Shown here: positions 1-7,478 of the stretch, piece after piece
How positions within the stretch are numbered: position 1 is the stretch's first letter
Layout: each line of letters begins with the position of its first letter
Origin: Flavobacteriales bacterium
GTDB lineage: Bacteria > Bacteroidota > Bacteroidia > Flavobacteriales > Flavobacteriaceae
Direction: 5' to 3'
Assembly (NCBI GenBank): GCA_011525065.1
Contig: WTIY01000254.1
Coordinates: forward strand, 1 to 16,496
DNA: 16,496 nucleotides
Position numbers and translations under genes: made by a program
The notes under the pieces: generated by a model
Told to the model about the DNA's origin: nothing
Database searches by the model: none
Seen by the model: the letters and a program-made list of their open reading frames with translations, nothing else

Positions 1-25
1 GCTTATCACGACCAAAAGTTCATGA
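1..25 (+). CDS. Possible 3' end of an upstream operon gene
   Basis: The frame that starts at base 2 reads LITTKSS and stops at TGA 23-25. This stop overlaps the kynU start codon as ATGA, the same junction seen between kynU and kmo. That makes an upstream, translationally coupled gene likely. Seven residues are too few to identify it. By pathway logic a 3-hydroxyanthranilate 3,4-dioxygenase or tryptophan 2,3-dioxygenase gene could lie here, but this is inference only. Confidence 0.35.
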
Positions 26-1281
26 GTTCCACAAATTTAGAAACGGCCAAACATTTAGATCGCGAGGATGCGCTCTCCGAATACCGGGAATGTTTTGAAC
101 GCCCAACAGACGATCAAGGCCAACCACTGATCTACCTCTGTGGCAATTCATTAGGTCTGCAACCCAAGCAAACCAAAAAATACCTCGAATTCGAGCTTGA
201 ACACTGGGCTAAATGGGGTGTCGACGGTCACACCGAGGGGAAAAATGCTTGGTTGCCTTATCACGAACTTTTGACGCATCAAATGGCTGAAATAGTGGGA
301 GGTAAACCCCAGGAAGTCGTTGTCATGAACACGCTAACGGTCAACCTTCACCTGATGATGGTCTCTTTTTATCGCCCGACTAAAGAGCGATTTAAAATAA
401 TTATCGAGGCGGATGCCTTTCCCAGTGATCGCTACGCCGTAGAGAGTCAAATCAAATTTCATGGCTTTGATCCAAAAGAGGCCTTAATCCTTTGGCAACC
501 CAATCCAGAAGACGGACTCTGCCATTTTTCTGACTTTGAGCAGCTGATGCAAGAACACGGTCAGAGCACAGCACTGGTTATGTTAGGCAACTCGAATTAT
601 TATTCGGGACAAGTCTACCCAATCAGGGCGATCACCGACATCAGTCACCACTACGGAGCAACGGTCGGCTTTAATTTGGCTCACGGAGCGGGAAACATCC
701 TCTGTGATCTTCACGAAAACCAGGTCGATTTCGCCGTTTGGTGCACCTACAAATACCTCAACAGTGGACCAGGGAGTTTAGGTGGGGTATTCGTTCACCA
801 GCGCCATGCCCATGCCCATGAATTACCTCGATTTACCGGATGGTGGGGGCATAACAAAGAGACCCGTTTTAAAATGCGGGATGAGTTTGATCCCATACCG
901 GGGGCTGAAGGCTGGCAATTGAGCAACCCGCCCATATTGTCCATGGCAGCCATAAGAGCTTCCTTAGATCTTTTTGATCGCGCAGGAATGAAGTCCCTGA
1001 GAGAAAAATCCATCAAATTAACTGGATTTTTAGCCGATAGCCTCAATGCCCTGAGCCATGACAAGATACGCATCCTGACCCCTATCGATCCCGCACAACG
1101 TGGTGCTCAATTATCGCTGCAAATCAAAAATAGTGACAAAACCCTCCATCAAAAATTGACCGATCTTGGGGTCGTCAGCGATTGGCGCGAACCCGATGTG
1201 ATCCGTGTGGCCCCCGCCCCGCTTTACAACTCTTTTCAAGACGTGCATGAATTCGTTCAACGCTTAAGCCAATGCTTATGA
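22..1281 (+). CDS. kynU: Kynureninase
   Basis: PLP-dependent hydrolase that cleaves 3-hydroxykynurenine (or kynurenine) to 3-hydroxyanthranilate (or anthranilate) plus alanine, in the cytoplasm. The 419 residues match the usual length. Visible hallmarks are CGNSLGLQPK near residue 40, the PLP lysine K244 in TYKYLNSGPG, and GWWGHNKETRFKM near 275-287, typical of the kynureninase branch of fold-type I enzymes. The ATG at 22 gives a normal N terminus (LDREDALSEYR follows) and overlaps an upstream stop as ATGA; the frame is open back to base 1, so an earlier start cannot be excluded. A CATGCC hexamer repeat at 804-820 encodes HAHAHE in a surface-like stretch. The gene overlaps kmo, so the two enzymes are probably translated together. 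Confidence 0.97.
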   Translation: MSSTNLETAKHLDREDALSEYRECFERPTDDQGQPLIYLCGNSLGLQPKQTKKYLEFELEHWAKWGVDGHTEGKNAWLPYHELLTHQMAEIVGGKPQEVVVMNTLTVNLHLMMVSFYRPTKERFKIIIEADAFPSDRYAVESQIKFHGFDPKEALILWQPNPEDGLCHFSDFEQLMQEHGQSTALVMLGNSNYYSGQVYPIRAITDISHHYGATVGFNLAHGAGNILCDLHENQVDFAVWCTYKYLNSGPGSLGGVFVHQRHAHAHELPRFTGWWGHNKETRFKMRDEFDPIPGAEGWQLSNPPILSMAAIRASLDLFDRAGMKSLREKSIKLTGFLADSLNALSHDKIRILTPIDPAQRGAQLSLQIKNSDKTLHQKLTDLGVVSDWREPDVIRVAPAPLYNSFQDVHEFVQRLSQCL

Positions 1282-2678
1282 AACCGCAGGAACACATACT
1301 GATCATCGGTGCCGGGCTCTGTGGCTGTCTCATGGCGCTTCGCCTGGCGCAAAGAGGCTACACAATCACTTTAGTCGAAAAAAGACCAGATTTGCGCCTC
1401 TCGAGCATTGACGCGGGACGTTCCATCAATTTAGCGCTCAGCGATCGCGGACTCAAAGCCTTGAGCATGGCAGGGCTCAAAGAAAAAGCCTTGGCCATCA
1501 GCTTGCCTATGGGCGGCCGTATGATCCATCAGAAAGAGCAAACCTCATTTTACAGTCCATACAGCGGCAACCCTAAAAATGCCATCAATTCCATTTCGCG
1601 ACCAGGCCTTAATGCGCTGCTGCTGGATGCCTTAGATGCAGAACAAAACGTGAGTTTGCATTTTAATGCCCCATGCATCAACTTGGATTTACAAACCAAC
1701 ACCGCAGGTTTCAAAAAAGACACCTCGGACAAGCAGTCAGGCGACGATGCCGCGAGTTTTCATATCACTGCCGATGTAATTTTTGGCTGTGATGGCGCAG
1801 GGTCTGTGGTTAGAAAAACTCTGGAGAAAATAGCCGATTTCGATTTTTCGCTTGAATGGCTGAGTCATGGCTATAAAGAATTATCCATTGCTCCCGGCGA
1901 TGACGGTGATTTTCAGCTAAGAGCAGACGCTCTGCACATTTGGCCAAGAGGTCAAGACATGATTATTGCTTTGCCCAATTTAGACCGCAGCTTTACCGTA
2001 ACATTGTTTATGGGCCATCAGACGCAGCCCTATGGTTTTGATCATCTGACCCAACCCAGTCAAATTCACGACTATTTCAAAACCCAGTATCCGGAGCTTT
2101 TAGATCTGATTCCCGATCTTCTCGACCAATATCAAAACAACCCCACAGGTCCCTTGGGCACGATAAAATGTGGCCCTTGGCATTGGCAGGGAAAAGCCGT
2201 CATCATGGGGGATGCGGCCCACGCCATAGTGCCGTTTTACGGCCAGGGCATGAACGCCTCTTTTGAGGATGTTCTGGTGTTCGATCAACTCATGGATCAG
2301 GGCTTTGATCAATGGGAAGACCTGCTTGCTGCTTTTTCAAAAAAACGCAAGCCGGACGCCGATGCCATTGCCAATTTAGCCCTCGATAATTTTTATGAAA
2401 TGAAAGAACATACCGCCGATGCCATCTTTCAAAAAAAACGAAGCATTGAAGTGAAATTGGAACAGGAACGCCCTGAAGCGTATCAAAGTAAATACTCCAT
2501 GGTTACCTTCAATCCAGAGCTCAGTTATCATCAAGCCATGACACGCGGAAGGGCTCAAGATCAAGCCATCGTGAGCCTGCTCAAAGAACACGAGCTCAGC
2601 GAATCTTTGGATTTAGATCAACAATTAATGCTCATCAAAAAACGAACCCATGAAATCCTTGGCTCAGACCAGAATTGA
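1278..2678 (+). CDS. kmo: Kynurenine 3-monooxygenase (FAD-dependent)
   Basis: Flavoprotein hydroxylase that converts kynurenine to 3-hydroxykynurenine with NADPH and O2, feeding KynU. The N-terminal dinucleotide-binding motif GAGLCG (residues 11-16) follows a short strand. GRSINLALSDRG is the substrate-side signature of KMO, and GDAAHAIVPFYGQGMNA (from residue 311) is the second FAD motif, with the KMO-typical PFYGQGMN. The C-terminal part contains MVTFNPELSYHQA, also family-typical. Counted from the ATG at 1278 the protein has 466 residues. That start overlaps the kynU stop as ATGA; an in-frame ATG at 1272 would add two residues and is possible. Confidence 0.97.
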   Translation: MKPQEHILIIGAGLCGCLMALRLAQRGYTITLVEKRPDLRLSSIDAGRSINLALSDRGLKALSMAGLKEKALAISLPMGGRMIHQKEQTSFYSPYSGNPKNAINSISRPGLNALLLDALDAEQNVSLHFNAPCINLDLQTNTAGFKKDTSDKQSGDDAASFHITADVIFGCDGAGSVVRKTLEKIADFDFSLEWLSHGYKELSIAPGDDGDFQLRADALHIWPRGQDMIIALPNLDRSFTVTLFMGHQTQPYGFDHLTQPSQIHDYFKTQYPELLDLIPDLLDQYQNNPTGPLGTIKCGPWHWQGKAVIMGDAAHAIVPFYGQGMNASFEDVLVFDQLMDQGFDQWEDLLAAFSKKRKPDADAIANLALDNFYEMKEHTADAIFQKKRSIEVKLEQERPEAYQSKYSMVTFNPELSYHQAMTRGRAQDQAIVSLLKEHELSESLDLDQQLMLIKKRTHEILGSDQN

Positions 2679-2728
2679 CTAAAGTCGCTCAGCTCAGCCA
2701 TACCACAACACGCCAAAAAACAAATACC

Positions 2729-3157
2729 ATGACAAAAAACAGCAGCAAACTCATCAAAGGAAAAGCCACCCCCCGCGGGGCTTATCCACACATCAAACGC
2801 GTGGGTGACTACCTGTATATTTCGGGAACCAGCGCACGAAAACCGGACAACAGTTTTGCTGGGGTCCATCAGGTCGATGCCATGGGCAGTATGCGCTTGG
2901 ACATCAAGGAGCAGACCAAAGCGGTATTGGACAACATCAAAGATTATCTCGAGAGTCAGGGGGCCGGTCTTGAGGACCTGATCGATTTGACCACTTTCTT
3001 GGTCAATATGAATGATTTTGCGGGGTACAATGAGGTCTACGCAGCTTATTTCAGTGCCCAGACGGGGCCTGCCAGAACCACCGTAGCAGTTCATCAATTG
3101 CCCCATCCACATTTGCTGATCGAAATCAAAGCCATGGCGTATAAACCTCAGAACTGA
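2729..3157 (+). CDS. RidA-family protein, probable 2-aminomuconate deaminase
   Basis: Small YjgF/YER057c/UK114-family enzyme. In this operon its likely job is hydrolysis of 2-aminomuconate to 4-oxalocrotonate plus ammonia, as known for NbaF/AmnD-type members of the family; general RidA enamine/imine deaminase activity is the alternative. From the ATG at 2729 it has 142 residues, the length of dedicated 2-aminomuconate deaminases and longer than typical RidA (about 128). RGAYPHIKRVGDYLYISGTSAR near the N terminus and PARTTVAVHQLPHPHLLIEI near the C terminus carry the conserved Arg and Glu of the active cleft. A TTG at 2675 would add an unconserved 18-residue leader (LSHTTTRQKT...), so I prefer 2729. 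The stop overlaps the next start as TGATG. Confidence 0.9.
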   Translation: MTKNSSKLIKGKATPRGAYPHIKRVGDYLYISGTSARKPDNSFAGVHQVDAMGSMRLDIKEQTKAVLDNIKDYLESQGAGLEDLIDLTTFLVNMNDFAGYNEVYAAYFSAQTGPARTTVAVHQLPHPHLLIEIKAMAYKPQN

Positions 3158-4602
3158 TGGCTCGAGTTCAAAATTACATCAATGGTGAGTTTCAAGACGC
3201 GCTTAATGGGGCGACCTTAGACAATATTGAACCGGGTACAGGAGCCATTTACGGTCAATTGCCCGAAAGCGATGCCCAAGACATCGATCTGGCACAAACT
3301 GCGGCACAAAAAGCCTTCTCAACCTGGCGCAACACCACCTTAGAGGAGCGCAGTGCCATACTTGGGCGCATTGCCGATCTAATTGATGAGCAGCGTGAAC
3401 CACTGGCCAAGGCAGAATCTCGCGACAACGGGAAACCATTAGCTCTGGCCATGAGTGTAGACATTCCTCGAGCCTCAAGCAATTTTAGATTTTTTGCCCA
3501 AGCCTTGACTCAATTTTCAAGCGAAGCTCATGAAAGTGTCGGAAAAAACACCATCAACTTCACCTTGAGGCACCCCATTGGCGTGGTAGGCTGTATCTCT
3601 CCGTGGAATTTACCCCTATATCTCTTTACCTGGAAAATCGCTCCAGCCCTGGCTGCTGGCAATACGGTCGTGGCCAAACCCAGCGAACTCACGCCAGTGA
3701 CGGCACATTTATTGGCAGAGATCTGTCAGAAGGCTGGGCTTCCTGCGGGCGTACTGAACATCGTACACGGAAACGGCTCAAGTGCGGGCCAAGCCATTGT
3801 GGAACACCCAGGAATCAAGGCAGTCTCGTTTACAGGCGGCACCAAAACCGGAGCACATATCGCCAGTGTTGCCGCCCCTATGTTCAAAAAACTCTCTTTG
3901 GAATTAGGCGGAAAAAACCCAAACATCATTTTTGCCGACTGCGATTACGACAAAATGATGGCCACCACCTTGAAGTCCTCTTTTGCCAATCAGGGACAAA
4001 TTTGTCTATGTGGCAGCCGCATTTTTGTAGAGCGTGACCTTTACGCGTCATTCAAGACAGACTTTGTGAGCCGGGTTGCAAAGCTCAAAGTAGGTCCACC
4101 CAGCGACTCGGTTGATTTGGGGGCCGTGATTTCCAGCGATCATCAACAAAAAATATTAAGCTATATCGACCAGGCTAAAGCCGAAGGTGGGGAAGTCCTC
4201 ATTGGTGGAAACACAGTAAATGTACCCGAATGTCCTAATGGATTTTATTTAGAGCCCACCGTGATCGAAATTAAGGATCACCACTGTAAAGTGGCCCAAG
4301 AAGAGATTTTCGGCCCAGTGGTCACACTCATGCCTTTTGACTCAGAACAAGAGGTTTTGGCCATGGCCAACAGTGTTCCTTACGGTTTATCGGCAAGCTT
4401 ATGGACCAGCAATATCGATCGTTCCATGCGTTTTGCGCAGCAGATTGAGTCCGGTATTGTATGGGTCAACACCTGGCTCAATCGGGATTTACGCACCCCT
4501 TTTGGCGGGATTAAAGCCAGTGGGGTAGGTCGTGAAGGTGGCCTTGAAGCCCTCAGATTTTTTACCGAACCAAAAAATATTTGCATCAGTTATCAATCAT
4601 AA
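3157..4602 (+). CDS. Aldehyde dehydrogenase, probable 2-aminomuconate 6-semialdehyde dehydrogenase
   Basis: NAD-dependent aldehyde dehydrogenase of 481 residues. Its closest recognisable relatives are the ALDH8A1/DmpC/NbaE group, which oxidises 2-aminomuconate semialdehyde to 2-aminomuconate and so competes with spontaneous cyclisation to picolinate. Motifs: SPWNLPLYLFTWKIAPALAAG (about 148-168), the Rossmann motif SFTGGTKTG, the general base E249 in LELGGKNP, the catalytic C283 in NQGQICLCGSR, QEEIFGPVV, and the C-terminal TPFGGIKASGVGREGG. A second cysteine, C285, lies two residues after the nucleophile. The gene lies between the deaminase and the decarboxylase of the same pathway, which supports the substrate call. 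Start ATG overlaps the upstream stop by one base. Confidence 0.94.
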   Translation: MARVQNYINGEFQDALNGATLDNIEPGTGAIYGQLPESDAQDIDLAQTAAQKAFSTWRNTTLEERSAILGRIADLIDEQREPLAKAESRDNGKPLALAMSVDIPRASSNFRFFAQALTQFSSEAHESVGKNTINFTLRHPIGVVGCISPWNLPLYLFTWKIAPALAAGNTVVAKPSELTPVTAHLLAEICQKAGLPAGVLNIVHGNGSSAGQAIVEHPGIKAVSFTGGTKTGAHIASVAAPMFKKLSLELGGKNPNIIFADCDYDKMMATTLKSSFANQGQICLCGSRIFVERDLYASFKTDFVSRVAKLKVGPPSDSVDLGAVISSDHQQKILSYIDQAKAEGGEVLIGGNTVNVPECPNGFYLEPTVIEIKDHHCKVAQEEIFGPVVTLMPFDSEQEVLAMANSVPYGLSASLWTSNIDRSMRFAQQIESGIVWVNTWLNRDLRTPFGGIKASGVGREGGLEALRFFTEPKNICISYQS

Positions 4603-4604
4603 AT

Positions 4605-5390
4605 ATGGATTTACATTTAAACGGCAAGACCGCTTTAGTCTGCGGAAGTACAGCAGGCATTGGAAAAGCAACTGCTCTGGAATTGGCTGAGTTAGGTGCT
4701 CATGTCATCTTAATGGCCCGTAACGCAGAGAAACTAGAAAAAACATTGGCCGAATTGCCAAAAGGGCCGGACCAAAAACATCACGCCGTGAGGGCTGATT
4801 TTACGGATCTTGAGGGATTCAAAACTGCAGTTGAAGAAATTCGACGTAAACATCAAGTTCATGTGCTGGTCAACAATACCGGTGGCCCACCTTCTGGACT
4901 CGCCATTGAAGCGGATCCAGATCAATATGCAGCAGCCTTTTCTCAACATTTGCTCTGCAATCAGATTTTGACTCAAGCTGTTGTACCCAGCATGAAAGAA
5001 GCGAAATATGGCCGTATTGTCAATGTGATTTCCACCTCGGTCAAACAACCAATCGAAAATTTAGGGGTCAGCAACACCATAAGAGGTGCTGTGGCCAATT
5101 GGAGTAAAACCTTATCGGTAGAATTAGGTCCATTTGGGATCACGGTAAACAATGTACTGCCTGGCTTTACGACCACAGATCGATTGGACGATATTGTAAC
5201 TTCTGCCGCCAAGCGTTTGAACAAAACGCCACAAGAAGCTCAGGCCTTTATGGCCTCAGTTGTTCCTGCACGCCGCTTTGCAAGCCCTCAGGAAATCGCC
5301 TGTGGCATTGCCTTTTTGTGTAGTCCCTCAGCTGGATACATTAACGGGATCAACCTACCCATCGATGGCGGGCGTACAAAATCTTTGTAA
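4605..5390 (+). CDS. SDR-family oxidoreductase with SxxxR in place of YxxxK
   Basis: Short-chain dehydrogenase/reductase of 261 residues, Rossmann fold. The cofactor motif is GSTAGIG (14-20) and the strand-4 motif is NNTGG (90-94). The usual catalytic Ser is S143. At the expected +13 and +17 positions, where Tyr and Lys normally sit, the protein has S156 and R160 (SNTIR). The downstream region (AVANWSKTLSVELGPFGITVNNVLPG) aligns normally, so this is substitution, not misalignment. A subgroup of bacterial SDRs with NNAGGPPPG-like and LSNxxR-like signatures is, as I recall, widespread, so this looks like a family trait. Substrate unknown. The position in the operon suggests action on a kynurenine-pathway intermediate; reduction of 2-aminomuconate or a later enone is speculation. 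ATG at 4605 lies 2 bases after the dehydrogenase stop; an upstream TTG at 4581 would overlap that gene and is not preferred. Confidence 0.9.
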   Translation: MDLHLNGKTALVCGSTAGIGKATALELAELGAHVILMARNAEKLEKTLAELPKGPDQKHHAVRADFTDLEGFKTAVEEIRRKHQVHVLVNNTGGPPSGLAIEADPDQYAAAFSQHLLCNQILTQAVVPSMKEAKYGRIVNVISTSVKQPIENLGVSNTIRGAVANWSKTLSVELGPFGITVNNVLPGFTTTDRLDDIVTSAAKRLNKTPQEAQAFMASVVPARRFASPQEIACGIAFLCSPSAGYINGINLPIDGGRTKSL

Positions 5391-5404
5391 CTTTAATCCT
5401 CAAA

Positions 5405-5421
5405 GCGCTTGTCACAAGTGC
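5405..5421 (+). other. Short hairpin in the SDR-ACMSD gap
   Basis: GCGCTTG, loop TCA, CAAGTGC form a 7-bp stem with one G-T pair in the 57-base gap between two operon genes. No T-run follows, so it is not a standard terminator. It could be an mRNA stabilising or processing structure, an operator half-site pair, or chance. Confidence 0.4.
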
Positions 5422-5447
5422 AACCTACAGACCAATAAGCCATCGAT

Positions 5448-6530
5448 ATGAAGAGAAAATTGCGCATTAACGGCCATTCACACCTTTTGCCTTACCCTGA
5501 GGAAATCCCGACTTTCATGAAAGATAAAGGTATCTTTTGGGTGGATAAAGACCGTAAATTCATGCTGCAAAAAGACTGGAGTCGGCCAGTTACGGACTCG
5601 AGCTTTTTTCTGAATGAAAAACTTCAATGGATGGATCAATACAGCATTGATCATGCTGTGGTGTTGAACCTCTCGCAACTTTATGGCAATGGCTTACGGC
5701 TTGAAGAAATGAAACAAGCCCTGCGCTTTCAGAATGACTTTAATGCCCGGATACAGCACGATTACAGTGGAAAATTCACCTGTGGCTTTGTGGTACACCC
5801 CGGATTTGTGCGTGGTGCACTCTGGGAAATCGAGCGATGTGTCGAGGAACTCGGGCTGAAACTGTTGTGTTTGCCCACGCATTATATGGACACCATCGGG
5901 ACCTGGCGGAGTATATTTGACGCAGAAAATGAACCCATCTTTGAATTGGCTTCTTCATATAATTTAGCGGTTGAAATTCATCCCTACGACGGAGAAAAAT
6001 TCATCAAGCTACAAAATACAGCGTGGCGGTTCCACCTGATTTGGATGTTGGCACAATGCGCCGACGCCTACCACTTTTATACCCTGAACGGTTATGCCGA
6101 TAAATTTCCAAACATGCGGACCTGCTTTGCCCATGGCGGTCAACTGGCACAAATCAATCTCGGCCGCCGAATCCAAGGCTTTGACGGCAGACCAGATTTG
6201 TTTGAGGAAAAAATTCATCCAAGAAAAAGTGTGGGGCATAAAAATATCTTTTTTGACACCCTAGTGCATGACACGGGATCCCTCGAGCTCTTAATAAAAA
6301 ATCAAGGCAGCAAGCAAGTATTGATGGGACTTGACGACCCATATCCCTTAGGCGAAATGGAAAGTGCAGCCCAATCGTCTTATCCTGGAAAAATTCTCGA
6401 TTTAGCTCAGAAACAAGGATTGCTCAACCCCGAGGAATGTGATGCAATTTGGGAAGACAATGTGCTTCAATGGCTTTTTGGGGATGACCAGAAAGCCAAG
6501 CAAGCCTTGGTGGATAAAATTTTAGCCTAA
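5448..6530 (+). CDS. Amidohydrolase-family decarboxylase, probable 2-amino-3-carboxymuconate-6-semialdehyde decarboxylase (ACMSD)
   Basis: Metal-dependent decarboxylase that diverts the ring-opened product of 3-hydroxyanthranilate away from quinolinate and towards 2-aminomuconate semialdehyde. The TIM-barrel metal site is complete: H10 and H12 (NGHSHLLP), H178 (EIHPYD) and D296 (GLDDPYPLG), with H229 (FAHGGQ) at the catalytic histidine position. These numbers track the Pseudomonas ACMSD residues 9, 11, 177, 228 and 294. At 360 residues it is longer than the Pseudomonas enzyme (about 334); the extra length seems to be spread over the C-terminal half and tail. The Tyr that usually follows the metal Asp is D297. 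Context with kynU, kmo, dehydrogenase and deaminase makes ACMSD the best call; another ACMSD-like decarboxylase remains possible. Confidence 0.92.
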   Translation: MKRKLRINGHSHLLPYPEEIPTFMKDKGIFWVDKDRKFMLQKDWSRPVTDSSFFLNEKLQWMDQYSIDHAVVLNLSQLYGNGLRLEEMKQALRFQNDFNARIQHDYSGKFTCGFVVHPGFVRGALWEIERCVEELGLKLLCLPTHYMDTIGTWRSIFDAENEPIFELASSYNLAVEIHPYDGEKFIKLQNTAWRFHLIWMLAQCADAYHFYTLNGYADKFPNMRTCFAHGGQLAQINLGRRIQGFDGRPDLFEEKIHPRKSVGHKNIFFDTLVHDTGSLELLIKNQGSKQVLMGLDDPYPLGEMESAAQSSYPGKILDLAQKQGLLNPEECDAIWEDNVLQWLFGDDQKAKQALVDKILA

Positions 6531-7171
6531 TGGACTTCCTGCCTCCAGAAATCGATCAATATGCGCAGGAACACTCTGAGCACGAACCAGAACTCTTACA
6601 GGCTCTGAATCGCGAGACCTGGCAAACCATTCTTGCCCCAAGAATGCTGAGTGGACCCCTCCAAGGTCGCCTTTTAAGTCTCATCGCAAAACTCCTGCAA
6701 CCCAAATCCATTTTGGAAATAGGGACCTATACTGGTTACTCCGCATTGTGTTTAAGTGAGGGCTTAGCAAAAGATGGCGTTCTTCATACTGTAGACCGCA
6801 ACCCTGAATTGCGTCGTATTCAACAGAAGTATTTTGATTTATCCGGTAAATCAGAACAAATTATTCCTCATGTCGGCAACGCCCTCGACATTATTCCAAA
6901 ACTCCAGACCACATTCGATCTGGTATTTATGGACGCTGATAAATCCAATTACCTCAACTATTTGTCCTTGGTCACCCCTAAATTGAATTCTGGGGGTGTC
7001 CTGATCAGTGATAATGTCCTATGGAGTGGCAAAGTGACTCAAGCTGCGGATAAAGATGATCTGGACACAAAGGTTCTTCAGCAGTACAATCGAATACTCC
7101 AGGAACATCCTGATTATCAAACGGTACTCTTGCCCATTAGAGATGGTTTGTCTATCGCGCGAAAACGCTAA
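6530..7171 (+). CDS. SAM-dependent O-methyltransferase (COG4122 / catechol-O-methyltransferase-like)
   Basis: Class I methyltransferase of 213 residues, the compact caffeoyl-CoA/catechol O-methyltransferase type. The SAM motif is EIGTYTGYSA (from E63), the acidic motif after strand 4 is MDADKSNY (134-141), and SDNVLWSG follows; in this family the Asp and Asp-Asn residues bind a divalent metal that holds a catechol-like substrate. The start overlaps the ACMSD stop by one base (TAATG), so it is translated with the kynurenine genes. Hydroxylated aromatic intermediates such as 3-hydroxykynurenine or 3-hydroxyanthranilate are conceivable substrates. However, I recall this methyltransferase next to tatA in flavobacterial genomes generally, so it may be a housekeeping gene that the operon abuts. 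Confidence 0.9.
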   Translation: MDFLPPEIDQYAQEHSEHEPELLQALNRETWQTILAPRMLSGPLQGRLLSLIAKLLQPKSILEIGTYTGYSALCLSEGLAKDGVLHTVDRNPELRRIQQKYFDLSGKSEQIIPHVGNALDIIPKLQTTFDLVFMDADKSNYLNYLSLVTPKLNSGGVLISDNVLWSGKVTQAADKDDLDTKVLQQYNRILQEHPDYQTVLLPIRDGLSIARKR

Positions 7172-7444
7172 TCAAAATTGTCGCTTGATCGGACCCGTGA
7201 TTTGGTCCACATCTTCTTTGACCTGATCGATGGACTTCTTGAACTCAGTCACATCGACGCCCTGTTTATCGGCACTTTTTGTTATTTCTTTTTTGATGTC
7301 ATCTGTCGCATGGCGAATTTGCTTCATGGTCTTGCCCAAACCGCGGGCGATATCGGGAACCTTATCTGCTCCGAATACCATCAAAACGATAAACACAATG
7401 AAGGCTATTTCAGCACCACTAATAAAAAGAAACGGTAACATCAT
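7172..7444 (-). CDS. tatA: Twin-arginine translocase subunit TatA/TatE family
   Basis: Pore-forming subunit of the Tat system, which exports folded proteins across the inner membrane. The 90 residues show an N-terminal membrane helix (about 4-22: LPFLFISGAEIAFIVFIVLMV), the FG hinge, the amphipathic helix starting PDIARGLGKTMKQIR, and a charged, disordered-looking tail, the standard TatA layout. Two adjacent ATG codons (7444 and 7441) can serve as start. The stop abuts the convergent methyltransferase stop without a spacer. tatC is not in the window. A promoter with a match to the Bacteroidota consensus ends five bases before the first ATG, so the mRNA may lack a leader. Confidence 0.94.
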   Translation of the reverse strand: MMLPFLFISGAEIAFIVFIVLMVFGADKVPDIARGLGKTMKQIRHATDDIKKEITKSADKQGVDVTEFKKSIDQVKEDVDQITGPIKRQF

Positions 7445-7448
7445 GATG

Positions 7449-7478
7449 CAAAGATATTAAAGTAAAGACGACATCAAA
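7449..7478 (-). promoter_or_regulatory. Bacteroidota-type promoter of tatA
   Basis: On the - strand TTTG (7478-7475) is followed after 18 bases by TATCTTTG (7456-7449), matching TTTG-N17-23-TAnnTTTG. Transcription would begin around 7441-7445, at the tandem ATG codons themselves. An alternative -33 TTTG at 7482-7479 gives a 22-base spacer. Confidence 0.7.

Noticed and set aside
2618..3112. A 164-codon open frame on the - strand
   Set aside because: It lies antisense to kmo and the RidA-family gene, whose protein motifs are unmistakable, and its translation shows no recognisable domain.
3603..4037. A 144-codon + strand frame inside the aldehyde dehydrogenase
   Set aside because: The in-frame dehydrogenase covers the same bases with all catalytic motifs; the alternative translation is low in complexity and unlike any family.
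7188..7210. GGACC/GGTCC stem inside the tatA 3' end as a terminator for the methyltransferase
   Set aside because: Only five base pairs, an eight-base loop and no T-run; it also lies in coding sequence.
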